NCBI RefSeq assembly: GCF_017744115.1
Contig: NZ_JAGHQW010000015.1
Coordinates: forward strand, 44,799 to 108,798
From: Salinisphaera sp. G21_0
GTDB lineage: Bacteria; Pseudomonadota; Gammaproteobacteria; Pseudomonadales; Endozoicomonadaceae
Reading direction: 5' to 3'
Length of the DNA stretch: 64,000 nt
The notes beneath the pieces are model-generated. The model was not told the origin of the DNA. It did not search any database and saw only the letters and a list, made by a program, of their open reading frames with translations. Positions within the stretch are counted from its first letter, which is position 1; each line of letters begins with the position of its first letter. The translations under genes were made by a program, and so were the position numbers. Below are positions 28,797-38,235 of this stretch, piece by piece.

Positions 28797-29424
28797 TGAT
28801 GCCTCACTTAAAACCAAGTTTATAATTTCTGTCACTAACCGAATGCTGTATTTGTTATCCAAATATCAATGCCAAAATAAAACAGCTAGTACCACTGTTA
28901 AATAAAAAAAGAAAAACAAATAACAGCAATAAACAAACGATTTTCCACGGCAAAGAAAAAAGAAAAGTAAGTAGCACAGGGCATTGCTGTTCGTTAATCC
29001 TTGCAAAGGATTTTGCCGGCCTGCTTTTCAGATGGCGATACCACCTGTAAATATTTTTTGAAAACAATAGTGAACGCGTTGTTTCAATTGTTTCCTGTTA
29101 TCAATATTTCCTGCATATATTCTGTCCCATGGCTTTCAAAACAGTTCTGTAGGAAAAAGAACCATTAATGAGATAAAATTCTGGTTCTGATTGTATTTAT
29201 TAAATCAACTGGAAAGATTGACAGAGGTCAAATAATAATCAATTAAAAATGATGTTGATATTTCCCTGAAACCTGTTGTCAAAGGGCTAATCAGATATTC
29301 AGGAACATCAACATACCGCCAGTTAAATGAAGTAACTGATCGATTGGCGCTGCAACACCCAAGCCTGAGCGTTGTTTTGATCGGGCCTGCCCCACCTGAC
29401 CGGTAGGGCTGGCTTCCGTCTCAG
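28797..29424. other. intergenic region without supported gene
   Basis: This 628-bp AT-rich stretch lies between the MFS carrier and the RIO kinase gene. A hydrophobic 70-codon frame at 28855-29067 lacks a ribosome site and overlaps the MFS upstream region; I do not consider it a gene. I see no repeat or RNA signature here. Confidence 0.3.
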
Positions 29425-30285
29425 TCAGGCATCAGGATTATCAGATTCTCGCAGACGTTCCTGCCGTTTCTGCTCCTCAGCCAGAACCGCTTTTATTTCG
29501 GCCAGCACTGAGTCCACATCGGCGGCTTGCTCCGCTTCGGTGAACAGGCCGGTCAGTTCGGTTTCCGGGATCAGTTCGCCATCTTCATAGAGTGCCCACA
29601 TCTCTTTGGCATACTGGCTGTTCAACAGGTCCGGTGCAAACTGTCCATAGTATTCCGTGATGTTGTTGATGTCCCTGGCCAGCATCGAGCGGGCATGGTT
29701 GTTGGCCGAGGCATCCACGGCCTGGGGCAGGTCAATAATCACCGGACCGTAATCATCCACCAGAACATTGAATTCCGACAGGTCACCATGAACCAGGCCG
29801 GCACAGAGCATCAGCATGACATAATGCATCATGGTGGCGTGGTCTTCACGGGCCTGATCGGCGGACATGGTCACTTCACCCAGGCGTGGGGCAACCTGGC
29901 CTTCATCATCCGTCACCAGTTCCATCAACAGTACGCCATCCAGGCAGATATAAGGCTGTGGGACTCTTACGCCCGCTCTGGCCAGGCGGAACAGGGCGTC
30001 AACCTCGGCACTCTGCCAGGTCTCTTCCTGTTGTTTCCGGCCATATCTGGAGCCTTTCTCGATGGCTCGCTGCCTGCGACTGTTGCGCTCTTTGCGACCT
30101 TCCTGATATTGGACGGCTTTTTTAAAGCTGCGCCTGGCCGCTTCCTTATAAACCTTGGCGCAGCGGATATCATTGCCACAGCGCACCACATAGACATCGG
30201 CTTCTTTACCACTCATTAGCTGGCGGAGTACTTCATCCACCAGTCCTTCATCAACCAGGGGTTGGATTCGTTTCGGGGTTCTCAT
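29425..30285 (-). CDS. RIO-type serine/threonine protein kinase
   Basis: A 286-residue RIO1-like atypical kinase. Visible parts: the nucleotide-binding region (SGKEADVYVVRCG), the lysine strand (CAKVYKE), hinge LLMELVTD, catalytic loop VHGDLSEFNVLV and metal-binding IIDLPQAV. The N-terminus is a short helical segment and the C-terminus is acidic. Proteobacterial RIO kinases of this size occur widely, but their substrates are poorly known. Confidence 0.9.
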   Translation of the reverse strand: MRTPKRIQPLVDEGLVDEVLRQLMSGKEADVYVVRCGNDIRCAKVYKEAARRSFKKAVQYQEGRKERNSRRQRAIEKGSRYGRKQQEETWQSAEVDALFRLARAGVRVPQPYICLDGVLLMELVTDDEGQVAPRLGEVTMSADQAREDHATMMHYVMLMLCAGLVHGDLSEFNVLVDDYGPVIIDLPQAVDASANNHARSMLARDINNITEYYGQFAPDLLNSQYAKEMWALYEDGELIPETELTGLFTEAEQAADVDSVLAEIKAVLAEEQKRQERLRESDNPDA

Positions 30286-30490
30286 AAGGAACTTTTACCT
30301 TATTTGAACCCGTGAGGGAATAGCGCTTTTGGTAATAACCGTTGGGAATAGCGCATGACAGGCTGATGTGTTTGGGAATTTCAGAGTAAACCTGCACCGG
30401 TAATAGTGTTGCTGGTCAGTCTCCTGATTTGCCATAAATGGTTTATAAAAGCTAATGTCCTAATACACTACTGGATCGAATGAGGCACCA

Positions 30491-30733
30491 ATGAAGAAAC
30501 TGAAGAATGAAAAAGAGCTGGTAAAGAAGGCCATTGAATATGGCATGAAGTATGGTGAGAAGCGGGGGGTTGTGAAATTTGAGGCGACCGATTCTGCCAA
30601 TGAAAAAATTGAATATATATACCGGCTGCTGGTCCATGATAACCTCATCCAGCCTTTGCCAGAGGATCAGGTATCCCAGGTGACCATGAAGCACAAACTG
30701 GCAATCTGGGCATCTAAACAGAAGTTGGGTTGA
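30491..30733 (+). CDS. DUF5062-family small protein
   Basis: An 80-residue, mostly helical, basic protein. MKKLKNEKELVKKAIEYG and the KYGEKRGVVKFEAT segment match my memory of the DUF5062 family of marine gammaproteobacteria. No function is established. It is followed 34 bp later by a truncated isomerase gene. Confidence 0.65.
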   Translation: MKKLKNEKELVKKAIEYGMKYGEKRGVVKFEATDSANEKIEYIYRLLVHDNLIQPLPEDQVSQVTMKHKLAIWASKQKLG

Positions 30734-30767
30734 TCTCGTCCTTATGTCATTTGCAAGGAGGTTTTGC

Positions 30768-30959
30768 GTGCCACACTGTATTATCGAATACTCGCGGCCA
30801 CCGGAAGCAATTGTCAGTCCAGAGGCCCTGATGGAGCGTGTACATCAGGGAGTTGTCAGCTCCGGGCTGTTTGACGCGTCGGCCATTAAGGTTCGTGCAC
30901 TACCTTACGATCATTTTGATGATTTGGCCTGGTTTTCAGGATGGATCATCTCATCATAG
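30768..30959 (+). pseudogene. truncated 5-carboxymethyl-2-hydroxymuconate isomerase-like gene
   Basis: A perfect AAGGAGG site seven bases before the GTG at 30768 opens a frame whose N-terminal proline (after the initiator) and PHCIIEYS start are those of the CHMI (HpaF-type, tautomerase superfamily) family. Similarity continues to IKVRALPYDHF (about residue 50). The frame then changes to unrelated sequence and stops at 30959 after 63 residues, where intact members have about 115-125. The last part overlaps the 3' end of the minus-strand DUF6482-like gene, which suggests a deletion fused the two. It is probably non-functional. Confidence 0.7.
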
Positions 30960-31174
30960 GTTTCGGAATAAACCAGCTGCAAGTGATGAGCAATATCATC
31001 CCCAAGGATCTCTTTTGCCTCACTAATGCTATGGAAAATAGTGGGGGTGGCATCGTGATTACTCAGCAGGTGCTTCCCATCCACCCGGCATAAATAGATA
31101 TCTCCTTCCTGACTCAGCAGCTCGACAGGCAGATGGTTTTCTTTAAAGGCTTTTTTCAGTTCTCTAAGGGTCAT
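30911..31174 (-). CDS. DUF6482-like small protein
   Basis: An 87-residue protein beginning MTLRELKKAF, with a central strand-rich segment (LLSQEGDIYLCRVDGKHLL) and a helical C-terminus. The arrangement resembles the small DUF6482 proteins of marine gammaproteobacteria; the match is from memory. AAGGAG lies just upstream of the ATG. Its 3' end overlaps the truncated isomerase gene on the other strand. Confidence 0.55.
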   Translation of the reverse strand: MTLRELKKAFKENHLPVELLSQEGDIYLCRVDGKHLLSNHDATPTIFHSISEAKEILGDDIAHHLQLVYSETYDEMIHPENQAKSSK

Positions 31175-31216
31175 TGATCTTCTCCTTATTTGCCCGCTGA
31201 TGAAGAAAACGACGAT

Positions 31217-31762
31217 TTATCGTAGAGATCTTCCCGGAATCAGTTGTCCCGAAAAAGGGTTTTCAAGTCCACAGGCCACACCGGCAGCTCTTGCGGGTGC
31301 ATAATTTGATACGGTTTCGTTCATTCTTTCCCATTCTATTGGGGTTTTGATATTGACCATAACTAACGCGCCACCTTGCTGAATATGATCATGACAGGGC
31401 TGCAGACGACCATTATCACTCGAGGCACCGATCATCCCGCCGAGCCAGGCAGGGAAGCCAAGGGCGATCAGGCAGGCGAAGACGGTGCCAATACCGCCGG
31501 CAGGATGACCTTCCCAAAGGTTGTAGGTAAGGAATCCAACCGTCGCTGCCAGAATGACACCAACCTTGAATTCTATAGCACCACTGTGAATGGTGTCGTT
31601 TTTTTTCAGCAAGTTGAGATGGTTAAGGTGGTAGTTTGTGTCACATGAATGATCCTGGTGAGCGATATGAATGCGGTTGTGATCAATCCCAGCACTTTCC
31701 AGTTGTTCGGAAAGTTCTCTGGCAGTTTTGAGGCCGGGTAGTAGAAAAAGGTGCTTTTTCAT
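31217..31762 (-). CDS. membrane protein, general-stress/DUF1269-like
   Basis: A 181-residue protein with an N-terminal cytoplasmic domain (about 1-65) that begins MKKHLFLLPGLKTARELSEQLESAGID. Two adjacent hydrophobic helices follow (about 66-86 and 92-114), the second rich in Gly, then a soluble C-terminus. This split, with a Gly-rich membrane pair between two alpha/beta segments, is seen in stress-related DUF1269/YlaN-like proteins. AAGGAATT precedes the ATG. Function is not known. Confidence 0.6.
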   Translation of the reverse strand: MKKHLFLLPGLKTARELSEQLESAGIDHNRIHIAHQDHSCDTNYHLNHLNLLKKNDTIHSGAIEFKVGVILAATVGFLTYNLWEGHPAGGIGTVFACLIALGFPAWLGGMIGASSDNGRLQPCHDHIQQGGALVMVNIKTPIEWERMNETVSNYAPARAAGVACGLENPFSGQLIPGRSLR

Positions 31763-31979
31763 GGTTGCAATTCCTTTGCAGTGAAATACTGAAACACGCT
31801 TCGTTGCTTTTGTTTTTTGGGAGCGCTAGCGAACTCAATCTTTTTCAGTCTTCAAGAGTGGAGTCCTTATATCGTGTCAATCAGGATAAACTTTACCCAT
31901 GACATTATTGTGAATATCACCTGCCGCAAATTCCTTTCGAGTTCTGACCCGGGTTACTCAGCGCTACCTCTAGTATCGA

Positions 31980-32633
31980 TCACCAGACAAAGTTAGCCTT
32001 CGCCATCTCGCCGTTATCCACCAGAATATCCTGTGCGGTCATACTGCGATTGATGACCGCCATAAAGTAAACCCACTGTGCTATTTCTTCAGAACTGGCC
32101 CATTTTGGCAGTAGCGTTTCATCCATAATGGCCTGCCATTTTTCAGGATCGTCCATGACCGGCCTGTTCAGTTCGGTAAGCACGCCTCCGGGGGAAATAC
32201 TGTTGCAGGTGGCACCGTATTGAGCAACCTGAAGCGCAGTCCATTTAGTGTAGGCGACAACACCGCCTTTGGAGGCAACATACTCTGGAAATTCAGCACC
32301 GGAATGAGCACTGGCAGAGGCAACATTAACAATGGATTGAATCGCCGGTTGCAGGCCGTACAGCCTGGTACAGTTCATCACCCCGCCTAAATTGATGGCG
32401 ATGTCCTGTGTGGTGTTTTGCACCCCGGCGTTGTTGATCAGATGTGTTACGCCCTTAATGTCAGGGAGCAATTCCGGGTTTGCCACATCGGCCACAAAAT
32501 GGTGGTAACGGGCGTTATCAAGTTCGCCGGGGTTAACATCGATACCCACCACGGTGATGCGCTCATCCTGAAGAAAACGCTGACAAACCGCCAGGCCAAT
32601 ACCTGCGCTGGCTCCGGTAATAATGACTTTCAT
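31980..32633 (-). CDS. short-chain dehydrogenase/reductase
   Basis: A 217-residue classical SDR. It has the NAD(P)-binding TGASAGIG motif at the N-terminus, NNAG (about residue 68), catalytic Ser in NVASASAHSG and the YVASK Tyr-Lys pair. The ATG at 32633 overlaps the stop of the upstream transporter gene by four bases (ATGA), which supports that start over an upstream one at 32672. The substrate is unknown. Confidence 0.85.
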   Translation of the reverse strand: MKVIITGASAGIGLAVCQRFLQDERITVVGIDVNPGELDNARYHHFVADVANPELLPDIKGVTHLINNAGVQNTTQDIAINLGGVMNCTRLYGLQPAIQSIVNVASASAHSGAEFPEYVASKGGVVAYTKWTALQVAQYGATCNSISPGGVLTELNRPVMDDPEKWQAIMDETLLPKWASSEEIAQWVYFMAVINRSMTAQDILVDNGEMAKANFVW

Positions 32634-33322
32634 GTACGCTCCCATATTTCCCTGACCTTGATGTTTCTGCACAGATACACGGCAGGTGTATCACACAGAC
32701 TGGTCACCATAAAGATGCCATAACTGGTGATAATGATACTGAGCAGGTCCAGCACCGGGAACGTCCCGTAAAATGCACCGAAGGTGAACAGAATCGCATT
32801 CAAGAACTGGGAAATCATGGTGGACACATTGTTGCGCAGCCACAGATAATTCTTGGTAAACCCGGTCCAGCGCCAGATTTTGTGGTAAAGCCACACATCA
32901 AAGCGCTGTGTAATGGCATAAACCAGCAGGCCGGTAACCATCAGGCGAGGCGTGTTGCTGAAGATGGCCTGAATATGCGGCATGGCAAAATCCAGTGAAT
33001 TGGGCATGAAATACAGCCAACTCTGGGAAATGGCAATAAACAGTGCCGAGGTAAAGAAGCCGACATTGACTGCGTAGTTAGACCATTTTTTACCACCCAC
33101 CTCACTGAGGATATCGGTCACCAGGAAGGTGGTGGCAAACATGATATTCCCCAGGGTCATCTCCATACCGAAGGCATTGATCTGCACCAGTACTTCTATG
33201 TTAGCGGCCACGATGGCCAGCACGGTGTAACAGAGGAGCCCCATTTTACCGAACAGGCGGTAAGTTAAAATGACCATGCCGTAAAATAACAAAAGCTGGC
33301 CAATCAATAGTAATTCGTTCAA
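32630..33322 (-). CDS. VUT-family (queuosine precursor-type) transporter
   Basis: A membrane protein with six or more helices. The VUT/YhhQ signature is the IEVLVQINAFGMEMTLGN...FLVTDILSEVGGKK stretch, with SQFLNAILFTFGAF in the second half. YhhQ relatives import queuosine precursors. I prefer the TTG at 33322, because GAGGG lies five bases upstream and the product then begins MNELLLIGQ. A GTG at 33427 would add 35 residues of unlike sequence. It overlaps the SDR gene by four bases, so the two are coupled. Confidence 0.8.
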   Translation of the reverse strand: MNELLLIGQLLLFYGMVILTYRLFGKMGLLCYTVLAIVAANIEVLVQINAFGMEMTLGNIMFATTFLVTDILSEVGGKKWSNYAVNVGFFTSALFIAISQSWLYFMPNSLDFAMPHIQAIFSNTPRLMVTGLLVYAITQRFDVWLYHKIWRWTGFTKNYLWLRNNVSTMISQFLNAILFTFGAFYGTFPVLDLLSIIITSYGIFMVTSLCDTPAVYLCRNIKVREIWERT

Positions 33323-33473
33323 GTGTACCCTCAGATATCCACTGCTTGTTATGGCGTTGCGGGTGGCGATTAACGGATGTTTGAGAGCAATTTTCAATAC
33401 CAACATATACCGAATTATTGGTGTCACGGGCCATCAGGCCATCGAGTGTTGCCTTATCGGTTATGGAGTGCTC

Positions 33474-35786
33474 TTATTTTTTATGTCTTGATATTCTATG
33501 GTGCGATAAGTCTATATCGGCTGCCAGCCAGCCAGATTCCTTCAGTTTTTTCGCTCTTGCATGCATCTCAGTCACCTGGTCTTTGACTGTGTAATCCATT
33601 AAATCATCGGGTATTTTGAAGTTGTGTTCTTTCAGGCTCCTGATAACAGTGAGCGATCGAAGATCACAACCTGTTGAGCTGACATACAATAATTTATCGT
33701 ATAATTCTGAATGCTTTTTCCGGGAGGTAATGCGTTTCAGCATTTGATAGATCGTTCTTGTAGATGCCTGATTGTAAATCTCTTTTTTGTTAAAGCCGTA
33801 ATGATAGACATAGTACAACATCCAGTCTGCCTTCTGTGGCACGGGGTTAAATGTGATACCTTCTATTGGACTGATGTTAACAATCCGGTTTGTACGCTTT
33901 AGCTTGCCATCGAAATTACTGAAGTTAAATTGATATCTGGTAAGTCTATTGAGAAACCAGGTGGCAAACTCCCTGGGTGAGGTTGGTATAATTTCTTTTT
34001 TGTCAACGGAAGTACAGGGAGTCACCATTTTTACGGAGATGCCGCCAAACTTTTCGACACATAAATCAGCCAGTTTTCGTAATGTAAATATATTCCAGCG
34101 GGTGATTCCGTTAATGGCAGGGAGGGGGATGTTAGCCTTTTTAATGGTGCTGAAGGCATTTTGCAGTATTCGGGGCCCCTGGTTTTTAACCAGCCTATTT
34201 TGCAAATACTCATGTAGATAGCGTAAATAGGTATCTTGTGATTCCACAGGATTCAGCACTCTCAATATTTTAATGCATTCCCAGTCCGGCAATGGTCGTT
34301 CAGGTTTGGCTACTTTGAGCAGATGCCTGATATGGCCTGGCAGCCACTTTTCTGATGGTAAAAAATATCGACTGCATGGTTCAGGAAATGGAAAACCCTG
34401 GATGTTAAAGCTGTCGGTCATATTGGCAACATGATTTGATGATTCGACTGTCGATTTAGCTAACAAGTCAATCATATATTGATAGTAGTCCTCTGATGCT
34501 GGATTAATGATGGCTAAATCCTGACGGTACAGTACTTTACTATCAAGTTTCATTTTCCAGGCCATAACTCGTATTAAACGTATTGACCATGCTTTCCTGT
34601 ATGCTGATTTTACGGTGTTGAATGAAGGGATCTTTACTTTATTTTTTATCAGTTTTTGCCTGGTGATCTCAGTAGCCTGTTGTTTATTTACGAACTCTGC
34701 AAGATAAAAATAGGCTGGTATGGCTGAATAGTCTGTGGTATCCCTGTTAACTGGTACTGCCTGTATATCTACGGCCGGTAGAACCTTAACGGCAGTTTCC
34801 GAATGATAGGGCGTTATTTGTACCTTTATTTTCTTAAAATCTTTACCCGTTGGTGATAGATATTGATCGGCAATATTGCTGATAAATTGTTGCCACTGGT
34901 TTCCTGGCCAATATGCATGCTGGCACGGATCAGCAATGTAAATATCGGAAGCAGCCATATAGGATGGCTGATGATAGCTCCCGTCTGCACAATGCAGATC
35001 ACTACGAATAGATCGGTGTTTAGCTTCATACCATTGGCTTTGTGTCTGCACACTTTCACCAGAAAGACGTGGGCATACCATCAAACATACATGAGTGGTG
35101 GTTCCTTCGACAATTCCTTTTTTTGCTCCGTTTCTCACAAAAAAAAAGCTGATAACCATTTTGAACAGGCTGATGGACGGGTTTTTCAGGCAGCAGGAAG
35201 CCATTAAATGGGTCATCTCATCACATTGGGCTACTTTGTAGGTTTTGACTAACTCTGCTATTTGCATGGCGTATTTGGTCTGCTGTTGTTTCAAATCATT
35301 AACAGGAGAAAGTTCTCGTATCAAGTTATGAATCTTTGGTACCAGTAAATACTTATAAATTTTTTCAACACAGGTAAAATTGCCGTGAATGGATAATCTT
35401 TTATGCTCTGGCATTTGAGCGGATTTATCTGAAGTTATGGCATACTCAATATCCATTTTACGAATATCATTTAGTACTTTACTTAGTATTGTGGGAATTG
35501 AATGACTTTCAGTGCTCCTATTAGTGTTAATCCGTAGTTTGCTTTTCTGAGAGTTTTGGCGAACAGGCTGACCTTTTGCTATAGCAATTTGGTATTCCGG
35601 TAGTTTCTTTTGATCTCTCGTTTGTTTAACACGCCCCTGATGATTCATCCGGGAAGTGTCCAGCCTGACCTTTTTTGAGGGATTGTTGTTATCCTGTTGC
35701 TGTTTTCTTTTGTTTTGACGGTTTTTTTGGGGCTTTTGATAATCCATAAGCCGTGTGTTTTGATTGGTCGCAGTGGATACAAGCAT
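33474..35786 (-). CDS. tandem-array protein, copy 1 (Cys-His-Asp, NLS-like)
   Basis: A 770-residue protein of no family I recognise. Residues 20-45 are strongly basic (KNRQNKRKQQ, then PSKKVRLD, close to the Myc-type nuclear signal PAAKRVKLD). A domain around 180-300 carries QCDEMTHL (Cys188), THVCLMV (His232) and YIADPC (Asp286). That order is the one in transglutaminase/papain-fold enzymes and deamidases. The C-terminal half is helical. This is the last copy on the minus strand of four tandem paralogues. It is closest to copy 2 at the C-terminus (ISRHKK ending). No signal peptide, membrane segment or strong ribosome site is seen. An effector role is inferred. Confidence 0.75.
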   Translation of the reverse strand: MLVSTATNQNTRLMDYQKPQKNRQNKRKQQQDNNNPSKKVRLDTSRMNHQGRVKQTRDQKKLPEYQIAIAKGQPVRQNSQKSKLRINTNRSTESHSIPTILSKVLNDIRKMDIEYAITSDKSAQMPEHKRLSIHGNFTCVEKIYKYLLVPKIHNLIRELSPVNDLKQQQTKYAMQIAELVKTYKVAQCDEMTHLMASCCLKNPSISLFKMVISFFFVRNGAKKGIVEGTTTHVCLMVCPRLSGESVQTQSQWYEAKHRSIRSDLHCADGSYHQPSYMAASDIYIADPCQHAYWPGNQWQQFISNIADQYLSPTGKDFKKIKVQITPYHSETAVKVLPAVDIQAVPVNRDTTDYSAIPAYFYLAEFVNKQQATEITRQKLIKNKVKIPSFNTVKSAYRKAWSIRLIRVMAWKMKLDSKVLYRQDLAIINPASEDYYQYMIDLLAKSTVESSNHVANMTDSFNIQGFPFPEPCSRYFLPSEKWLPGHIRHLLKVAKPERPLPDWECIKILRVLNPVESQDTYLRYLHEYLQNRLVKNQGPRILQNAFSTIKKANIPLPAINGITRWNIFTLRKLADLCVEKFGGISVKMVTPCTSVDKKEIIPTSPREFATWFLNRLTRYQFNFSNFDGKLKRTNRIVNISPIEGITFNPVPQKADWMLYYVYHYGFNKKEIYNQASTRTIYQMLKRITSRKKHSELYDKLLYVSSTGCDLRSLTVIRSLKEHNFKIPDDLMDYTVKDQVTEMHARAKKLKESGWLAADIDLSHHRISRHKK

Positions 35787-35836
35787 ATTATGATTTAACC
35801 TGTTACTGGCAGCGGTTGTTGTGATTTCTCAAGACA

Positions 35837-38185
35837 CTATAAAGCTTTTCTATGTCTTGATATTCTATGGTGCGATAAGTCTATATCGGCTGCCAGCCAG
35901 CCAGATTCCTTCAGTTTTTTTGCTCTTGCATGCATCTCAGTCACCTGGTCTTTGACTGAGTAATCTATTAAATCATCGGGTAGTTTGATGTTGTGTCTTT
36001 TCAGGCTCCTGATAATACTGAGAGATCGAAGACCACAACCTGTTGAGCTGACATACAATAATTTATCGTATAATTCTGAATGCTTTTTTCGGGAGGTAAT
36101 GCGTTTCAGCATTTGATAGACTGTGTTTGTAGGAGCCTGATGGTAAATCTCTTTTTTGTCAAAGCCGTAATGATAAACGTAGTATAACATCCAGTCTGCC
36201 TTCTGTGGTACGGGGTTAAATGTGATACCTTCTATCGGGCTGATGCTAACAATCAGGTTTGCAGCCTTTAGAGTGCTATCGAAACTAATGAAATTAAATT
36301 GATATTTAGTAAGTTTATTTAGAAACCAGTGGGCAAACTCATCGGGTGAGGTTGGTATCACTTCTTTTTTACCAACAGAAGGATAGGGTGCAACCGTTTC
36401 TGCGGAGATTCCGCCAAACTTTTTTACACATAAATCAGCCAGTTTTCGTAATGTCAATATATTCCAGTTGGTGATTCCTTCAATGGCTGGGAGGGGGATG
36501 TTCCCCTGTCTAATGGTGCTGAAGGCTTTTTCCAGTGCTCGGGGCCCCTGGTTTTTAACCAGCTTATTTTGCAAATACTCATGTAGATAGCGTAAATAGG
36601 TATCTTGTAGTTCTACAGGGTTCAGTACTCTCAATACTTTAATCAGTTCACTGTCCGAAAATGATTGCTCAGGTTTGGCTATTCTAACCAGATGCCTGAT
36701 ATGGCCTGGCAGCCACTCCTTCGATGGTAAAAAATATCGACTGCATGGTTCCGGAAATGGAAATCCATATTTGTTAAAGCTTTTGACCATATTGATAACA
36801 TGTTGTGGTGATTCGATTGGTGATTTACCTAAAAAGTCAATCATGCATTGATAGTAGTCCTCTGATTTTGGAGTAAGGATTGCTAAATCCTTGCGGAGCA
36901 GAACTTTAACATCAAGGTTCATTTTCCAGGCCAGAACCCGTACTAAATTTGTTGACCATTTTTTCCTGTGCTTTGATTTTATGGTGTTAAATGAAGGGAT
37001 TTTTACACCATTTCTTACCAGTCTTTGCTTAGTGATCAAAGCAGCCCGTTTTTTTAGCTTCTTATGTTTTTTTGCTATATTGGCTGCGAACTCTGCAAGA
37101 TAAAAATAGGCAGGTATGGATGAATAGTCTGTAGTATCACTGTTAACGGTTACTGCCGCCTGTACCTTTGCAGTCGTTAGCTCATTAGCGGTAGTTCCCG
37201 AATGATAGGGCGTTATTTTTACGGTTATTTTCTTAAAATCCTTACCCGTAGGTGTGAGATATTGATCGGCAATATTGCTGATAAATTGCTGCCACTGGCT
37301 TCCTGACCAAAATTCATGCTGACACGGATCAGCAATGTAAATCTCGGAATTAGACAGATAGGGTGGCTGATGATAGCTCCCGTCAGCACAATGCAGATCA
37401 CTATGAGCATATTTGTGTTCAGCTTCATACCATTGGCTTTGCATCTGCACACTATCACCTGAAAGACTTGGACATACCATCAAACATACATGAGTAGTGG
37501 ATCTATCCAGCTTTCCTTTCTTTGATCCGGTTCTTGCGAAAAAAAAGTTGATAACCATTTTGAACAGACTGATGTTCGGGTTTTCCAGACAGCAGGAAGC
37601 CATTAAATGAGTCATCTCATCACATTGGGCCACTTTGTAGGTTTTGACTAACTCTGCTATTTGCATGGCGTATTTGGTTTGCTGTTGTTTCAAGTCATTA
37701 ACAGGAGAAAGTTCTTGTATTAAGTGATGAATCTTTGGTACCAGTAAATGCTTATAAATATTTTCAATACAGATGAAATTACCGTGAATGGATAATCTTT
37801 TATGCTCTGGCATTTGAGCGGATTTATCAGAGCTTATGGCATACTCAATATCCATTTTACGAATATCGTCCAGTACTCTATTCAGTATTGTGGGAATTGA
37901 ATGACTTTCAGTGCTCTGATTTGTGCCAATCCGTAGTTTACTTTTCTGAGAGTTTTGATGAACAGGCCGACTTTTTGCCATAGTAACCTGGTATTCTGGC
38001 AGTTTCTTTTGATCTCTCGTCTGTTTAACACGCCCCTGATGATTCATTCGGGTAGTGTCCAGCCTGACCTTTTTCGGGAGATTGTTGTTATCCTGTTGCT
38101 GTTTCCTTTTACTTTGACGGTTTTTTGGGGGCTTTTGATAATTCATAAGCCGTGTGTTTTGATGGGTAGCAGTGGATACAAGCAT
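35837..38185 (-). CDS. tandem-array protein, copy 2
   Basis: A 782-residue paralogue, 50 bp from copy 1 and 50 bp from copy 3. It keeps the basic KRKQQQ...LPKKVRLD region, Cys188, His and Asp of the putative catalytic trio, and the IRHLV...PVELQDTYLRYLHEYLQ segment shared by all copies. Around residues 205-235 it is nearly identical to copy 4 (NFFFARTGSKKGKLDR). Its C-terminus follows copy 1, so it is a mosaic. It differs by indels in the Lys-rich stretch near residue 365 (ANIAKKHKKLKKRAA). Confidence 0.75.
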   Translation of the reverse strand: MLVSTATHQNTRLMNYQKPPKNRQSKRKQQQDNNNLPKKVRLDTTRMNHQGRVKQTRDQKKLPEYQVTMAKSRPVHQNSQKSKLRIGTNQSTESHSIPTILNRVLDDIRKMDIEYAISSDKSAQMPEHKRLSIHGNFICIENIYKHLLVPKIHHLIQELSPVNDLKQQQTKYAMQIAELVKTYKVAQCDEMTHLMASCCLENPNISLFKMVINFFFARTGSKKGKLDRSTTHVCLMVCPSLSGDSVQMQSQWYEAEHKYAHSDLHCADGSYHQPPYLSNSEIYIADPCQHEFWSGSQWQQFISNIADQYLTPTGKDFKKITVKITPYHSGTTANELTTAKVQAAVTVNSDTTDYSSIPAYFYLAEFAANIAKKHKKLKKRAALITKQRLVRNGVKIPSFNTIKSKHRKKWSTNLVRVLAWKMNLDVKVLLRKDLAILTPKSEDYYQCMIDFLGKSPIESPQHVINMVKSFNKYGFPFPEPCSRYFLPSKEWLPGHIRHLVRIAKPEQSFSDSELIKVLRVLNPVELQDTYLRYLHEYLQNKLVKNQGPRALEKAFSTIRQGNIPLPAIEGITNWNILTLRKLADLCVKKFGGISAETVAPYPSVGKKEVIPTSPDEFAHWFLNKLTKYQFNFISFDSTLKAANLIVSISPIEGITFNPVPQKADWMLYYVYHYGFDKKEIYHQAPTNTVYQMLKRITSRKKHSELYDKLLYVSSTGCGLRSLSIIRSLKRHNIKLPDDLIDYSVKDQVTEMHARAKKLKESGWLAADIDLSHHRISRHRKAL

Positions 38186-38235
38186 ATTATGATTTAACCT
38201 GTTACTGGCAGCGGTTGTTATGATTTCTCCAGGCG

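Noticed and set aside
28855..29067. Hydrophobic 70-codon minus-strand frame
   Set aside because: No ribosome site, overlaps the MFS upstream region, composition driven by A/T runs.
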